Below, piece after piece: positions 44,040 to 56,849 of a stretch of 64,000 bases of DNA. The stretch is from positions 1 to 64,000 of the forward strand of contig LGRX02035270.1 of assembly GCA_001247695.2 (NCBI GenBank), read 5' to 3'. The DNA comes from Cymbomonas tetramitiformis. Taxonomy: Eukaryota > Chlorophyta > Pyramimonadophyceae > Pyramimonadales > Pyramimonadaceae. A program made the position numbers and the translations under genes. The notes below the pieces were generated by a model that saw nothing but the letters and a program-made list of their open reading frames with translations, had not been told where the DNA came from and searched no databases. How positions within the stretch are numbered: the first letter of the stretch is position 1; each line of letters starts with the position of its first letter.

Positions 44040-45140
44040 GAAAATTATTAGAATTTTAAGAATTATACAGAAACACTTTCAGCCGAGTAGGGGGGGGTCT
44101 GACATACAACGAACAAAAACTCCGTGCATGATGAAGCTCAACATAAAAAAGCTAGTAGAACCTAGCGGGATGAACGCATGTAAACACGAGAACTCACGCA
44201 TGGTATCATACGAAAGCAGTCATTGCAAATCACAAACCAAAATTACAGCTCTAAGCTATTTTACACTTGCGTTTCTATAAACATCAAATAAACAGCACTA
44301 CAACCTACACTATCAACCCACTAATATCTCCAAGACACAGCATTCCGATTTCCTGCACGCACAAATTTACGAAGTCGGCGACAAGAGAATGGAGAGTATT
44401 TACGCTGAAAACTGTGCAGTGTGAAAAAATAACCAAAAGTATCCACATAATCTGCAAAATACAGCACGATAGTTAGTAATAGAAATGTTGGGAGTCGAAC
44501 CCAACCCGACGGGCAAGATGCCCGACGGTCTCCAAGCATTCATCTGTAAGCAGAATGACAAAGGAAAAAGCACTGACGTCAGCATAATTAACACAGAGAA
44601 TTTGCAAAATAAATCGGCAGGGTCGCAGGCAGCATCTCGACAGCCCAACCAGTAGTGCACAAAAGAGATCGCCAGATACGTATTTCCTGAAAAGGCTAGA
44701 AAACAGGCATCTGTCAGCAGGCCTCTTCAAGAATATTTCAGCATCAAGAAATACGCTAGAAGAAAGTGGCTTAGGCGCGCAATCCTGCAATCCTGCGACA
44801 TGCGAAAAAAACGCCAGATGCTGCAAAACAAGATGCGGAGAAAACAGACGAAGTTAGCGAGCTGGTAGGAGAATATGCAACAAAGGAAACGGAAACCTGC
44901 ACACGCTCACTTAGAAATAGTCAGAGCAAAAAATCAAGCGCAGCAACAGGCAGCACAGGGGTATTTTGAACGCTGGAAATAAAGTGAGAAGGCGGCCGAG
45001 CTCAAGCGCTATTTGGTGCGTCAAGCTACGAGACTGACTTGTGATTATAATTGTGGGTCAACTGTTGCGCTGTCACGCTATCGCGACACGAGGTAGTTGC
45101 ACCACAGACCACAAGTCCACAACACCACATCCATCAGGAC
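44040..45140. other. AT-richer spacer, no gene called
   Basis: Includes a tRNA-like T-arm on the minus strand near 44480-44500 without a complete cloverleaf. No other feature supported. Confidence 0.4.
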
Positions 45141-45151
45141 TCGAAGTCGGA

Positions 45152-45487
45152 CGGTCCGATCGTTCGGTTGACGATCCGATCGGCCGGTCGAAAAATTAGT
45201 TTATGGGGGTTGTTGTCTTCAAGGTCGAAGATGGACAAGTTACTTGCGACACACTAGACACTTGCGACAAACTGCAGATCTTGTCTTCGGGTCGAATCCA
45301 TTATGCGACGAAATCGTACGGTCCGATCGTTCGGTCGACGATTCGATCGGTCGGTCAAAAATTAGTTGTAGGATTGGAGTGTATTCAAGATCCTTGCGAC
45401 AACTTGAAGATGCCCTTCTTCAAGAATCTGTCATCTGACTGTCCGATCGTTCGCTCGACGATTCGATCGAGCGGTCGAAAAATAGTC
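45152..45487. repeat. Three dispersed 48-bp repeats
   Basis: GTCCGATCGTTCGGTCGACG followed by ATTCGATCGGTCGGTC and AAAAATTAGTT occurs at about 45152-45200, 45319-45366 and 45440-45487, separated by unrelated sequence. The unit is rich in CGATCG dyads. Confidence 0.85.
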
Positions 45488-45579
45488 GATGGGGGATGGT
45501 GTATCTTCCAAAGGCGTGCGATAACGCTGAAGATCAAAATTTGTTATGTGGAAATTTTTGGGGCAGTTTTGACAGTGTT

Positions 45580-48030
45580 CCGATGACGATGTCGTTTCGT
45601 CCCCCCACCTTTTTTGTGAAATCGTTCTTTGTCCCTTTAAGGGAACGAAGCCCCGTTTCTGGTTTTTTCCAGAAGATTCCTTTTTTTGACGTGCGACAGA
45701 AACATTTTCTTGCGACAGCGACAGAAATGACCATGCACGCGACAAAAAAGACCGGGTTCCCATACAAGCCCTAGACCCTAGTATTTGCCTACAACATTTT
45801 CATAAGGATCGCCGTTTTCGATTACAACATAAGCCGATATTGTCGCTGATACTCAGTATAGATCGATCGGTCACTCCCACTGCAAGCAGATCATCCGAGC
45901 GTACATGGTCGCCGACGTGCTGCACGACCACCACACAGAGGCCGACCGACTGGCCCAGGCCTACGTACGCATTGGGGTGGACACGCTCCACACGCTCCAC
46001 ACGCTCAACACGCGTCACCACCACGTCACTGGAACGCTCGGTCAACCAGTGATCGCATTGATGGGAGGCGTTCCCACGAGCGGCCCATCCAAGCCGGGAC
46101 CATGCGCGCGAGAGGTGCAGGAGGTACCTGCCAGAGCGCACTACGTATACGACGACGCTTTGCTGCGCGGGGCCGCATGAGCGCCTCACCTACATCTCCA
46201 TGTGCCAGAATGCATCAAGGATCCCTGGCCGCAGGCCCTGGATGACATTCGCCGCATTCGAGTTCCCCCTTACCCTTATATACCCCCTCCTGGGCGGAGA
46301 TCAGAGCCGCTCGTGAAGATTTTTTTCAAATAGCCAGACTTTTAGTTTTGAAAATCTAAATGTATTTCAGCAAAAAAATACCGAATTGGGAAGATGTTTT
46401 GGAGGTCAGAATAGGGGGTTGTCTTCAGGGAAGTTATCGATGTGTATCGACTGACCACCACATTTCAACTTCAAATGCCATATGATGCGGTAGCGACTTC
46501 CCGATTCCCGATCATTCAGCCACCCCCTCACAAACCCTTCAAAGTGGGCGTTTTTTCGTGACGCCCGGACTTTAGAACGGCAGGCATGGAAATGCATGAG
46601 TCGGCATTCCCCTGTCAGATCTACCATTGCATAGGAGTCTCTGTATACGGTACCCCCCTCCCCTTGCATGGCAGTCGCATATAGCTAGGGTGCTTGTATT
46701 TTTACAGAGTATTCCCGAAATTTGTGTTCCAAATCCTCGAAAAGTGGTGCTGCAATATATTTACACATAACTATCTGGTGGCTCTGGGCCATTCTGCAGT
46801 GTTAGCTTGATTTTGAATACACTTGGCTTATTCTTAACTGGTTTAGCATTGTCTCGATCTCCGCGGGTCCCAACAAGCTACAAAATTCAATTCCGTCCAT
46901 CAATGCACTGAGGAAAAAGGATGGCCAGCCTCACTTATTAAACCGATCATACAGTGGCAGTGCATCGTCGCCAAGCACCTTCAGATGATTTGGCGACGAG
47001 ATCATCAACTCTGAAATGGGGTGATGGGATCTTAGGCTACGACTACCTGTGCAAGGTTCCTAAGGCGGTCTAGGCTACCTGTTACAGGTGGACGTTCAAT
47101 TCCTGGAATGTAACGGCAAACAATGACGAACGCAAGTGAACTAAGCAACAATGAACTCTAAAGGCAAGTTGCGTGCCTTTGATGTATGCAATGCAAATCT
47201 ACCTTCCTATTTGCCTAAGCTGACAACATATCATATATCATTTCCCCTATCATTACATTGAACTACATACTCATATTGCCATCCTTAAGAGTTTCCACCG
47301 GCAGTTTCAGATCGTTGACTTCAACGCCCGAAGTAACTCCAAGATAAGCCCTCCAGTAGGGCTAAAAACTTATGACTTTCCACAGCCCTTCCGCCACAAA
47401 ATGCACAGAACTCCAGTGCGCTTCCTCTCCCTCCTTCATCATCTTCAGCTGAGAATTCACCGCGCTTCTGCGTTGCGTTGTGGCCCTGTTACTGCCAAAC
47501 TCGTGCGGCCTCCCAGAGACCGCTTTGCAGCGGAGGATGATTGTAACACTCTGAATGCTATCATGCCAGTCCCTCCGCTCCTCATGCAAGCTTCGGCAGC
47601 GTCGCTGCATGCGCGCGTGTTCCAACATGTGCTAGCCTTCTTGGCTCCACTTGATTACTAATTCATCCAAAACTGTTCGGACTCCCCTGCCAGAATTCCC
47701 AGCTTCTGCCAGCTTCTCACGGCGTCACCTATGCTTCCCCGGGATGCAACCATCAAAGATGCACATAAACTGCGGCGTTGCTGCAGCTCACACCTCGATG
47801 GTGGCGCGCGGGATGGTTGCCTGCACCAGGGCGCTGTGGGTGTGCGAACCGCCAGGCTCCCCCGCTAGCGTGTGCAGCAGCTTCGAGCAACGGCCAATCA
47901 GCTCACGGCTATCCCCCCTCTCCTCATCCCCTTGGCCATCAGTGCCACTCCTTCCACCCGACATGTGCGGAGTACCATCCTGATCAACAAGCCACCCTCT
48001 CCCAACTGGCCCCCGTCAAGCGTCAACTGT
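45580..48030. other. Unassigned host sequence
   Basis: Several short open frames on both strands (for example 45905-46180 plus and 46406-46669 minus) have no recognisable domain. I see no repeat array and no RNA gene. Exons may be present but cannot be supported. Confidence 0.3.
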
Positions 48031-48118
48031 GATGCGTGATGCAGCCAGCTGGCAGCCGCGTGATGCAGCCAGCTGGCAGCCGCGTGATGCAGCCAACTGG
48101 CAGCCGCGTGATGCACTG
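48031..48118. repeat. 24-bp tandem repeat, about 3.5 copies
   Basis: GTGATGCAGCCAGCTGGCAG followed by CCGC is repeated with one variant base. It contains the dyad CAGCTG. Confidence 0.9.
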
Positions 48119-48599
48119 TGCCATGGCTTCAGTGAAGTGCTGTGAGCAGCCCGGGTTAAAAAGGCAGGGGAGGCTCCGGGGCCCTGAGAGCTTTTCCTCG
48201 CATGCTCCAGGTCCTCCAATTCACACATTCAATTCATACAATTCCCCCACTGACATGCCCTGCTGCAGAAGGCGATCAGCGCGGATTCACCTGTGAGGGT
48301 CCAGTGGCAGCTTCCGGGGTCTCTTTCCTCAGGCGCGCGGCGTCGAAGGGCGATGCCTCATGCCCCGTGGGCCCGGCCTCCTCCGCCTCCTCGTGCGCCT
48401 CGATCTCACATCGATGAATTCTGCCACAAATGATGCAGCCCAACCCTCCCATCCTCCCATCCTCACGCTACTCTCATTTGGGCGCCGGCGCCTCTGCCGA
48501 ACCCTCCAGGAGCAACCCGAGGGACACCCATGCTCGGGATCTTCCACCTCGGAAGGCTGTGCGCAAATAGCTGCCATCTGGCAGCGCAGCTCAGATCAG

Positions 48600-51500
48600 A
48601 GATCAGAAGCCTCACAGCCGCGCTGGAGTGCGAGGGGTGGAGCTGGGGCACAGGTGCTGGAGGGTGTGCTGTACCGGTGGGTGTGAGGCACGCTCGAAGG
48701 GTCCCGGTGCTGGGCGCACTGCGCCTTCGCGTGGTCCAGGGCAGCGAAGGCGCGCTGCATCTCCGCCCTCTCCTCCGCATTGAAATCCAGCCCTCCCCCG
48801 TTGGCCGAAACGGCCCCCCTTGGCCCAAAGTGCGTCTCGTACACTCCGCGCACCGCTCCTCGCGTCTGCGTTCCCAGGACCGCCCTCCAATCAGGCGCTG
48901 CCCCGTGTGCCCGTCCTCTATCAGGCACCTCCCATGCACCTGCCCTTGAAACGCGTCATCCCTGGTCAAAGATCTTTGGTCTCCAGCCCGCAGCACCAGA
49001 TTCTGGTGTAAAGCGCGGGAGGGCGTACCTCCAGAAGCGTTTGCTCGCGCAGCATGCACTCCTTAGTGTTGGACACCAGCTTCATGAGATGCTTCCTGCG
49101 CGCCCCCATCCTCCGCCGATGTGAACCGCGCACAGTTTGCATCATTCCACATGGAGGCGCACGCGCACGCCACATGGAGGCGCTCAGGCGCACCACATGG
49201 AGGCGCACGCGCACGCCACATGGAGGCGCACGCGCGCGCCACATGGAGGCGCACGCGCACGCCACATGGAGGCGCACGCGCACGCCACATGGAGGCGCTC
49301 ACATGCGCCACATGGAGGCGCACGCGCGCGCCACATGGAGGCGCACGCGCACGCCACATGGAGGCGCACGCGCACGCCACATGGAGGCGCTCACATGCGC
49401 CACATGGAGGCGCACGCGCGCGCCACAACGAGGCTCCCCGTCTGAGCACACCGCACTTTCATCTCGACTCATCTAAGAACCCAGAGGCTGCAACCGGCCT
49501 TCTCGGCCAATCATGGGTATTCCTCAATCTTCCGCCATTGGACTCGCCAGCTGTCCTCAAGGTGCTCTGCAAAGGCCAGCAGGAGACAAGGGTTCGATGT
49601 CCCCCAGGGCTCGACTGCACCCTCACCTCCGTCGATTGTTCTCGTCACACTGCGCCTGCAGCTGCATCTGCGCGGTACGCAGGGTCTCGCAGAGGGGAGT
49701 GTCCTCCCACTCCTCCTCAGGCGCGTCTCCCTCCAAATCCACAAGCCCTACCAGCCCGAGCTCCAGCTCCAGTCGCCGCTGAATCTCCCGCCCATCCTGC
49801 TCTCCATCACGGAGATCGCCCAGTAGTGCTTCCTCCAGTATAGCACGTCCCTCTACCTCTGTCGCTTCCGACGCTTCGTCCACTATCATGTCCATGCCTC
49901 CCATCCTCGAATCGATGCCCGAAGCCCCACCAGGGGCCTCCTTCGCCAGCGCCACCCCAGCACACCCGTCCGCCCCCCCACTCCTCACTGTCCCTGCCTC
50001 CGCCACTCTGTCTCGGCTCTCACTGCTCGTCCCTATTTCCGTGTCTTCCTCCATGGCTGCCTCACATCCCCGTGCACAGCCTTCTGCCACGCTGCTGCTA
50101 GGTGGCGCGAGCGCCACCACCTGGTCAGCAACCCCCTGCCCACTGCTCCCAACGGCTGGGCTCATCACCACCTGGTCAGCAACCCCCTGCCCACTGCTCC
50201 CAACAAATGAGCTCATCTCCACCAGGGAGTCCACCCTTTGCGAGCCGCTGCCCTCCGCTTCGCCGGTGGGGGCCTGCTGCGCTGCCTTCGTCGGCGAGGG
50301 CTCCGCCAGCAGCGCGCCGAGCATATGGTTCAACCCATGTTGCCTGCGGTAGTACAGCAGCTCACACTCATCCATCTCCACCGCCGGGCCAAGCACCCCT
50401 GCCACTGCGCGCAACCCCTCCAGGCCCCTACCCACTTTAGCCGCAGCTGCTGCTGCCTGGGAGTCACTGAGGTGCATTGCAGGGCGGCTTGCGGGTCCGA
50501 GCTTCCGATTGGTGCATGGTACTTGCCCTCGCTCACCTACCCCACACCTCATCACTGCGTGACGTTTTCTTGTCTGACATGGCCCCATACCTCATGCTGC
50601 AAGCTTAACATCGTAGAGATAGCAGGAGGCCGGGGGAAGGGGTGGGGAGTGAGGACATACTGATTGGCAGGCTCGGGGGAGAACTGGCCGCTGGCGACAG
50701 GGGCCCCGCAGGACGCTGCTGATTCGCCTTGGCCAACTTACTCCGAGTGCCGCCCTCCTCAGTGCTGCCCCCGGCAGCAACCGCTGCGAGCCGAGCCTCC
50801 TCGTCCGCCACGTCCTCCATCATCCAGGCAAACATGTAGGGCATACCCTCCTCTGGTAGCTCCAGGTCACCCGCCTTGCTCTCCTCCTGTGAACCCCTCC
50901 CAACCGCAACCGCATCCCCGGCATCCTGCAGCAGTCATGAAGGATCCAAGCGGGTTCGCTCACGATTCTGCACGCCATGCGCACCACTTTGACATGCGAT
51001 GCTCAAACCAAACCAAACCCAATCCAATCAGCGGTCAGTGTCGCCTTGCCAAGTCAGGGCGATGCGAGGGGTTGGGCCGAGGCACACAGCAGGCCCCCCA
51101 CCTGGAGGGTGGCATAATCCTCTGGTCGCACGTTCGCAAAGTACATGTCCATCTGCTTCCACCAGTTGTTGGAGGGCGTGGGGCGTATGCTCATCGTCGG
51201 CTTCGGCTTCGGCGGCCCTGCCACGCCGCCGCCTTTGGGCGTCTCCGGCCTCCCCTCCAGCTTGTTCTTCCGGTTCTTGTCCTTGTTCTTGCGAGGTTCA
51301 GCCACTGGCGCTGTGGCTGGCACTACCACCGGCGCTGGAGCCACCACGGCGCTCACCGGTGCAGCAGGTGGCGCCGTCAGAGCTGCGGCTGCCCCTACGC
51401 TCTGTGTGCTAGGTGCGGCGGCAACATCTGGCGGCTCGGCCGGGTTTAAGGCCGGGGCTACTGGGGCGGGCTGCACTCGAGCTGCCGGCAGTGTAGCCGA

Positions 51501-53185
51501 CGCTGGCCCAGTCTCGGAGACCCCTGGCCACGCTCCCACGCCCCCCCCCGACCGCCAGCCTGAGCATGGGGTATAGTACAGGCCTCAAGGTGGTTCCACA
51601 CTTCCCTTTGGTACCACCTTCAAACGCAGAGAATCTTCAGAGGGAGGGCTCAAGACCGCACCTTTGGGCACGGCCGCGTCCACCGCCATGGGCTCCGGGG
51701 TGGCGTCCACCGCCATGGGCTCTGGGGTGGCAGCTCTAGGCTCAGGTGGCGCGCACGATACTCCCGGAGGTGAAGAGCGCCCTGCGCGCACCCGCCCTTC
51801 GCCCCTTGCCCCGTCAGAAGAGCGCCCTGCGCCCACCCGCCCTTCGCCCGGTGCCTGGGCATGGGCGCAGAGAAGGAGGCAGAGAAGGAGGCAGAGAAGG
51901 AGGCTTGGCTCGCTTTCAGCATTCACTGTGCTGTTTAAGAAGGGAGTGAGGGGGGTGCAAGCAGAGAGGGGTGGCATCGTCGCAGTGAGGCAATGGGAGG
52001 GCGAAAAGGTATTGGGAGGGGCGGGAGAAGGTGGAGGAACACAGGGGGAGGGGGGGGTTGCAGGGGGAAGAGGAAAGGAAGGGGCTAGAAGAGGGAGAGA
52101 ACAGAGGGGAAGGTGAAGGGGAAGGGGAAGGTGAAGGGGAGGAGGAGAGGGAGGGGGAGCGGGAGGAGGGGGAGAGGGAGTTGAAGGCAAGGGGGAACAG
52201 GGAGTGAACGGGCGGAAGGCAAGAGTACTCTTAAGTACTTGAGTGCAGACAATAGAGGGAGGGGACGGGGAAACGAGGGAGAAACGGCGGCAAGATGGGA
52301 GGCGGAAGGGAGGCAGGGAGGGGGAGGGAAAGGCGGAGGCGGGGCGGAGGCGGAGGCAGGGACGGAGGGGGAGACATGGAGGGAAAGCGGAAGAGTGCTA
52401 CGAACATGTCTGTGCAGCGGAGGTGAGACAGGGAGGGGCAGGAAGAGCGATGGTAGGAGCATGCCCCGCGCTGTAGGCAGACAAGAAATGGAGAAAGGTG
52501 CTAGAAACATGTCCGTGCTGCAGAAAACATTAAAACCACTGGGAGCGGAGCTCGAAGCGTGCCCGTGCTGCAGGGGAGGAGGGCGGTTGCAGCGCGCATG
52601 CCTGGCCCCAGCCCTCGATGCGTCTCCTTCTCTTTGTCTTTCTCCTTCTCTTTGTCTTTCTCCTTCTCTTTGTCTTTCTCCTTCTCTTTATCTTTTTCCT
52701 TCTCTTTATCTTTTTCCTTCTCTTTGTCCTTTTCCTTCTCTTTGTCCTTCTCTTTGCCGACGGCCCCTAATGGAGCTTGTGGGCCAGGGGGCTGCGTGTG
52801 GGGTGCGCGCACCGGTTCCGGCCCTGAAGGCAGTGCCGCTGCCAGGGCGGCAGAGCTCTTTGCCGCAGGCGCTGCAGCGTGCAGCGCGCTCAGGGGCGGG
52901 GTCTTGGCCTGGTCCCCGGCTGTCTCCGGGGCGGCCTCCGTGTGCGCGCGCTTAGCGGGGGGGGGATCTCCTGCCGGCGGCCTGCCCGGCGCTGCTCCGG
53001 GGCCGCCCGGCATCGCAGCTCCGGCCTCGGCGCGGCGCTTCTTCGAGGCTATCTGCGCCAGGCCACGGCCAGCAGTCGGCGTGAGAAACAGCAGCCGGCA
53101 CGCGCATCGCACAGTTGCACGCAATTCCTTACCACAGCATCCAGAATGGCCACCACAGACCGCGGCTTCACTGAGAAGTAAGCGC
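48600..53185 (-). CDS. Spliced host gene, tentative ADA3-like transcription adaptor
   Basis: Several minus-strand coding segments with splice signals follow one another. An exon reading FSVKPRSVVAILDAV ends at a GTAAGG donor (about 53135). Next comes IASKKRRAEAGAAMPGG with a KEKDKE tract, then PTPSNNWWKQMDMYFANVRP (about 51150), then LPEEGMPYMFAWMMEDVADE (about 50830). A long exon (about 50470-49628) ends ETLRTAQMQLQAQCDENNRR at a GTGAGG donor, and ARRKHLMKLVSNTKECMLRE (about 49040-49100) ends at a GTACGC donor. A further segment follows at about 48690-48870. The last long exon and its successor resemble the C-terminal helix of ADA3, a subunit of SAGA-type acetyltransferase complexes. Exon edges are approximate and the identity is uncertain. 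Confidence 0.4.
49139..49432. repeat. 23-bp minisatellite, about 12 copies
   Basis: Unit GCCACATGGAGGCGCACGCG followed by CAC or CGC, with a few variants containing CTCACAT. Because 23 is not a multiple of three, all frames read the same peptide cycle, which explains the many long overlapping frames here. It lies in a presumed intron of the minus-strand host gene. Confidence 0.9.
52610..52758. repeat. 18-bp tandem repeat encoding KEKDKE on the minus strand
   Basis: Eight to nine copies of CTTTGTCTTTCTCCTTCT or variants. On the minus strand it encodes a continuous Lys/Glu/Asp helix within an exon of the spliced host gene. Confidence 0.9.
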
Positions 53186-53199
53186 AGCCCTGAGGTGTT

Positions 53200-56100
53200 G
53201 TGGGTGCAACTAGGTAGTCTCCTAGGGCCTGGCACTCTCAGAGACGTCCCACATGCAAAAGCCCCACCGCAGCCTGATTGCTGCAGAGAAAAAGGGGGGC
53301 AGTCACTAGCGAGGGTGCGGGCACTGCTGCGCGTGACGTGGCACGCAAAGCATAGGGGGCAGAGGCGCTAGGGCAGCAGAGAACGGACAGGAACCACCGT
53401 GCTGGATATGTGACAGCGGCCGATAGAGCGCGTAAGCCAGGGGCCTGCTCGCCTTTTGGCAACCGTGGCAGTACTAGAAACTGGCATCGATGCAGCAAAT
53501 TAACTATGGATGGTATTCGCTGTCGGAACCCTACCCAGACGAGGGTACTGACGGGGCGCTCTCCTGTCCCTTTCAACATCAACCCCATGCTGGGGAATTA
53601 CCGGGACTCCATCCTGCGCTCTCCAAGGACCACCCTGACAAAGGACCCCCACGACAAAGAACCTAAGGTGCTGCGTTCTTGCGGTGCCCGAGCGCTGATA
53701 CAACACACGAAGCTGTGTCGAAGACGAAGCGACAGTGACATCCCCTGAGGGCCGCGGCCGAGGGCTTCCCTGCTCGCACATCCCTCTGCCGGCTGCAGCC
53801 TCCGACAGGTTCCCAGGCTCGGAGTAAATGGCTCACAAGGAAATAATTAATGATGGACGCCGCGGCGCACCTACTTCTATGGGCTCCCCGCTGCGAGCGA
53901 GCGACACTGACAAGAAAGCGCTAACAAAGAAAGCACCCCGCCCGAAAGTGTGGACCTGAGTCCTCCCCTACGCAAGGAGACCCGGAGGCCCATCCTCAGA
54001 GACGTCTCCCTGGCCGTAAGCTCCAGGCAGCGTGACCCATTCTCACAACAAGCTGCAGGGTTCGGACAGCTCCGTCCGTCCTCAACATAACAGCTGCGAG
54101 GTGTAGCCACTGCTCGCATACTTCAGGACGCGTCGCGAGGTGTAGACACTGCCACTCAACACAAAAAACGTGTTGCCGCATAGTCTAAACGCTGCCACCC
54201 GTCCTCGAAGAAACGCTGCCTCCTGACCTCGACACTAGAATGCACCACGCTTTTTCAAACACTGCCACCGAGCCTCGAAAACTGGCTGCGCGGATAGAAC
54301 ATGGCCGCCCAGCCTTGCAGGCCGCAAGGTTCAGGCGTCCGCGCCCGCTCTCAGGAACACTCCGCGAGGTGCGGAACTTCACAGCCGTTCCCGAGAACTG
54401 GCGGTGAGGTTCAGGCACGGCTGCCCGTCATACGAGAATACGCGCGAGACTCAGGCACCGCTGGTGGTGGATGCAAACACCTCGCAAGGTTCCAGAACTC
54501 CTGCGTATCCTCGAGCGCACGCCGCAAGGATCCGGCACAGCCACCCGTCCTCGAGCGCACCCCGCGAGGATCAGGCGCCCAAGCACATCCTAACCAACAG
54601 ATAGGCAGGTTCAAGCACCAAACACGGGATCGAAAACACCCCTCTAGGATCAGGCACGCAAGCGCGTGCTTGGAACCAAGGCATGAGGCCCGCAGAACAC
54701 GCTGCGAGATTTAGGCACGGCCGCCGGTCCTCAAGAGCACCTCGCAAGGTTCAGGCACTCAAGCACTTCCTCGAAATCAAGTCACTGATCCCTACCGCTA
54801 CCACCCGCAAGCGAGAGCACGCCGAGAGATTTGGGTACTTCTGCCCATCCTCGAGACCCGAGCAGCATGGCCTGAGTGCCGCACCCCCCTCACGCACCTC
54901 GGTCTCGAGTATGCTGCCCTCCCCCCCCCAACACAGCTCGTTCTTGAGTGCAGGCGGCGTGCCTTTGGGCACGAAGGAACGAGCTGTTGAATACGGACAC
55001 CTCCTGACACACGGAGTCTGGTCTCGAGTTGGGTCTTCTACCCGACTCGCGCACCCCGTTCTTTGTCAAGCCCCCATGGAATCTGCGAGGCAGAGCCCTG
55101 CTCTTTACTGCGACAACTTCGGAAGTTGCGAGGGAAAGTTTTGCCATTTGCTGCGCCCTCTCGGAAGTTAGTTAGGGAGCCGGTGTAGCTGTTGCCTGCC
55201 AGCGCGACTGGAGGCTTAAAGTTGGAGTATGCTCATAGCTCTGGCGGTGATGGACGAGGCACCGACCTGCTGGATCACTCGAGTGGTGCAAATGACTTCA
55301 CGGCTCGCACCACAGCAGCCGACGATAAGAGGGCTTTACAGCTACGCAATAGGAGACGACAAAAGCAGACGGAAACAAGGCTTTACAGCAGCACAACAGG
55401 GGACAATAAAATGAGACAACAAAAGCGGACGACAACAAGACTTTGCAGCACTTTACAGCACCACAACAGAAGACAAGAAAGAGAGAGCACGACAACAACA
55501 TACATGTTACGTGAATGACCTGCGTGGCGGGCGCAACAAGAGACCCTAGCATACCGCGCGGCAAGGCCGCATGGGGCGTACATAAACGCAAAGCGAAGGA
55601 GCAGAGTGAAGGATGCAGAGGAATCGTGCGGAGGCTCCCAACCAGATTCACTCGATTGATATTCCGATTGAAGAGCTCCCGAGAGCGAGGGGAACGTGGG
55701 ATGGCGGGTGGCGCGAGGAGTCTGCAGTTGATGGGGCGGTGCAAACAATGGGTAGAGCCCGTGGCTGTAGTTCTCCAGTTCCGGCCTTGAACCTCGACGA
55801 ATTCCGAGTTCAGGACAAGCGCCTTAACGGGTGGGGCGCGGAAAGAAGGCCGGGTTCAAGCCGGCCTGCTGACCCGACCACTGCGGGAGGAATAACACGA
55901 GCCTATACGGTCCGCGGAGTGCAGGCAGGCGTCCTCTGCTTTCGACTGAAGGCACTCGTAATTCGAGTCACGTTAGCAGACGCACGGGGTAGCCGCTTCG
56001 AGCCACGGCCACAGATGCGGGGGTCGTGCCTTCTAAGCCACGTGGGCAAACATACGGGTTGCCCCTTCGAGCCGGTCAGCCGATCGGGAACTCAGCCTCG

Positions 56101-56335
56101 AAGCAGGCCAGCAAGCCTTGCTAACAGCGCTGACGATGCGCTTCTCACTCGGGGCGCGCCGCGAAGCTGTCGCATGTCGCGCGCGAGGTCTTCGTGGCTT
56201 TGAGTGACCGACCTACTGAAGTCAGAAAAGCGCTGTGTGCAGACCTGTAGGGCCTGGGGGGAAGTACGGAAATCCGGGTAGCCACAAGCCCGATGCGAAC
56301 CCTGGAATACACCTGCTCTGACGTGAAAACCGATA
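53200..56335. other. Unassigned host sequence with degenerate tandem repeats
   Basis: Between about 54300 and 54800 a unit of roughly 50 bases recurs imperfectly (GCGAGGTTCAGGCACG, CCGTCCTCGAGCGCAC). No frame in the rest shows recognisable protein features, though exons cannot be excluded. Confidence 0.3.
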
Positions 56336-56800
56336 CTAAAGGGGGCGGCTTGAGGGACAGGTCCGATAGAGTGCCTGTAGCGTGCACTCTCGCGGGCAGG
56401 AGCTTGCCTTGCTTCGCCATTCATTAAGCCGGGCCTTCATCTGTTTCATGACCTCTAGGCGATTCTGCGCTCCACGCCTCCGGCGCAGCACGACATTGCG
56501 CAGAGCGCTGAGGTCCGCAGCCTCCCAGTTGGCTCTTCCCGCGGACGGTGGGGCGCCTTCGCCACTGGAAGAACTGATCTCTGCAAGAGCACGCGCTAAA
56601 GCTGGGGAGGAGGTATCATCAGGACAAGGTTGGAGCTGTCCAAACCTCGGGATGCCCCCCCCCGCCGAACCGCTTGCCGAGCCGTTCTCAGCTTTCGATT
56701 TCGTCGGTTTGATTTTGCGGATATTTGCGGCACTGGTTGAAGACGGTTGTGGAGCGGACGGTGGAGGACGATTGTGGTTCTGCTGCTTTTCTGAGCTCAT
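56336..56800 (-). CDS. Hypothetical host protein or first exon
   Basis: From the ATG at 56800 (MSSEKQQNHNRPPPSAPQPS) the minus strand has about 154 residues. A Pro/Ser-rich disordered start with a basic patch is followed by DLSALRNVVLRRRRGAQNRL and a helical MKQMKARLNEWRSK. The acidic-basic helix suggests a coiled coil. No family recognised. The last 25 residues may be read-through into an intron. Confidence 0.35.
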   Translation of the reverse strand: MSSEKQQNHNRPPPSAPQPSSTSAANIRKIKPTKSKAENGSASGSAGGGIPRFGQLQPCPDDTSSPALARALAEISSSSGEGAPPSAGRANWEAADLSALRNVVLRRRRGAQNRLEVMKQMKARLNEWRSKASSCPRECTLQALYRTCPSSRPL

Positions 56801-56849
56801 CCTGGTAGTTTTCAAGATCCACGTTATGCTTTCGTAAGCGTCACGTCAC

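Noticed and set aside
44470..44560. tRNA-like T-arm (GGGTTCGACTCCC) with an adjacent CGGGCA/TGCCCG stem on the minus strand
   Set aside because: No matching acceptor stem, D-arm or anticodon arm could be found; it may be a tRNA-derived fragment.
49121..49843. Overlapping frames through the 23-bp minisatellite
   Set aside because: Same peptide cycle in several frames; not evidence of a gene.
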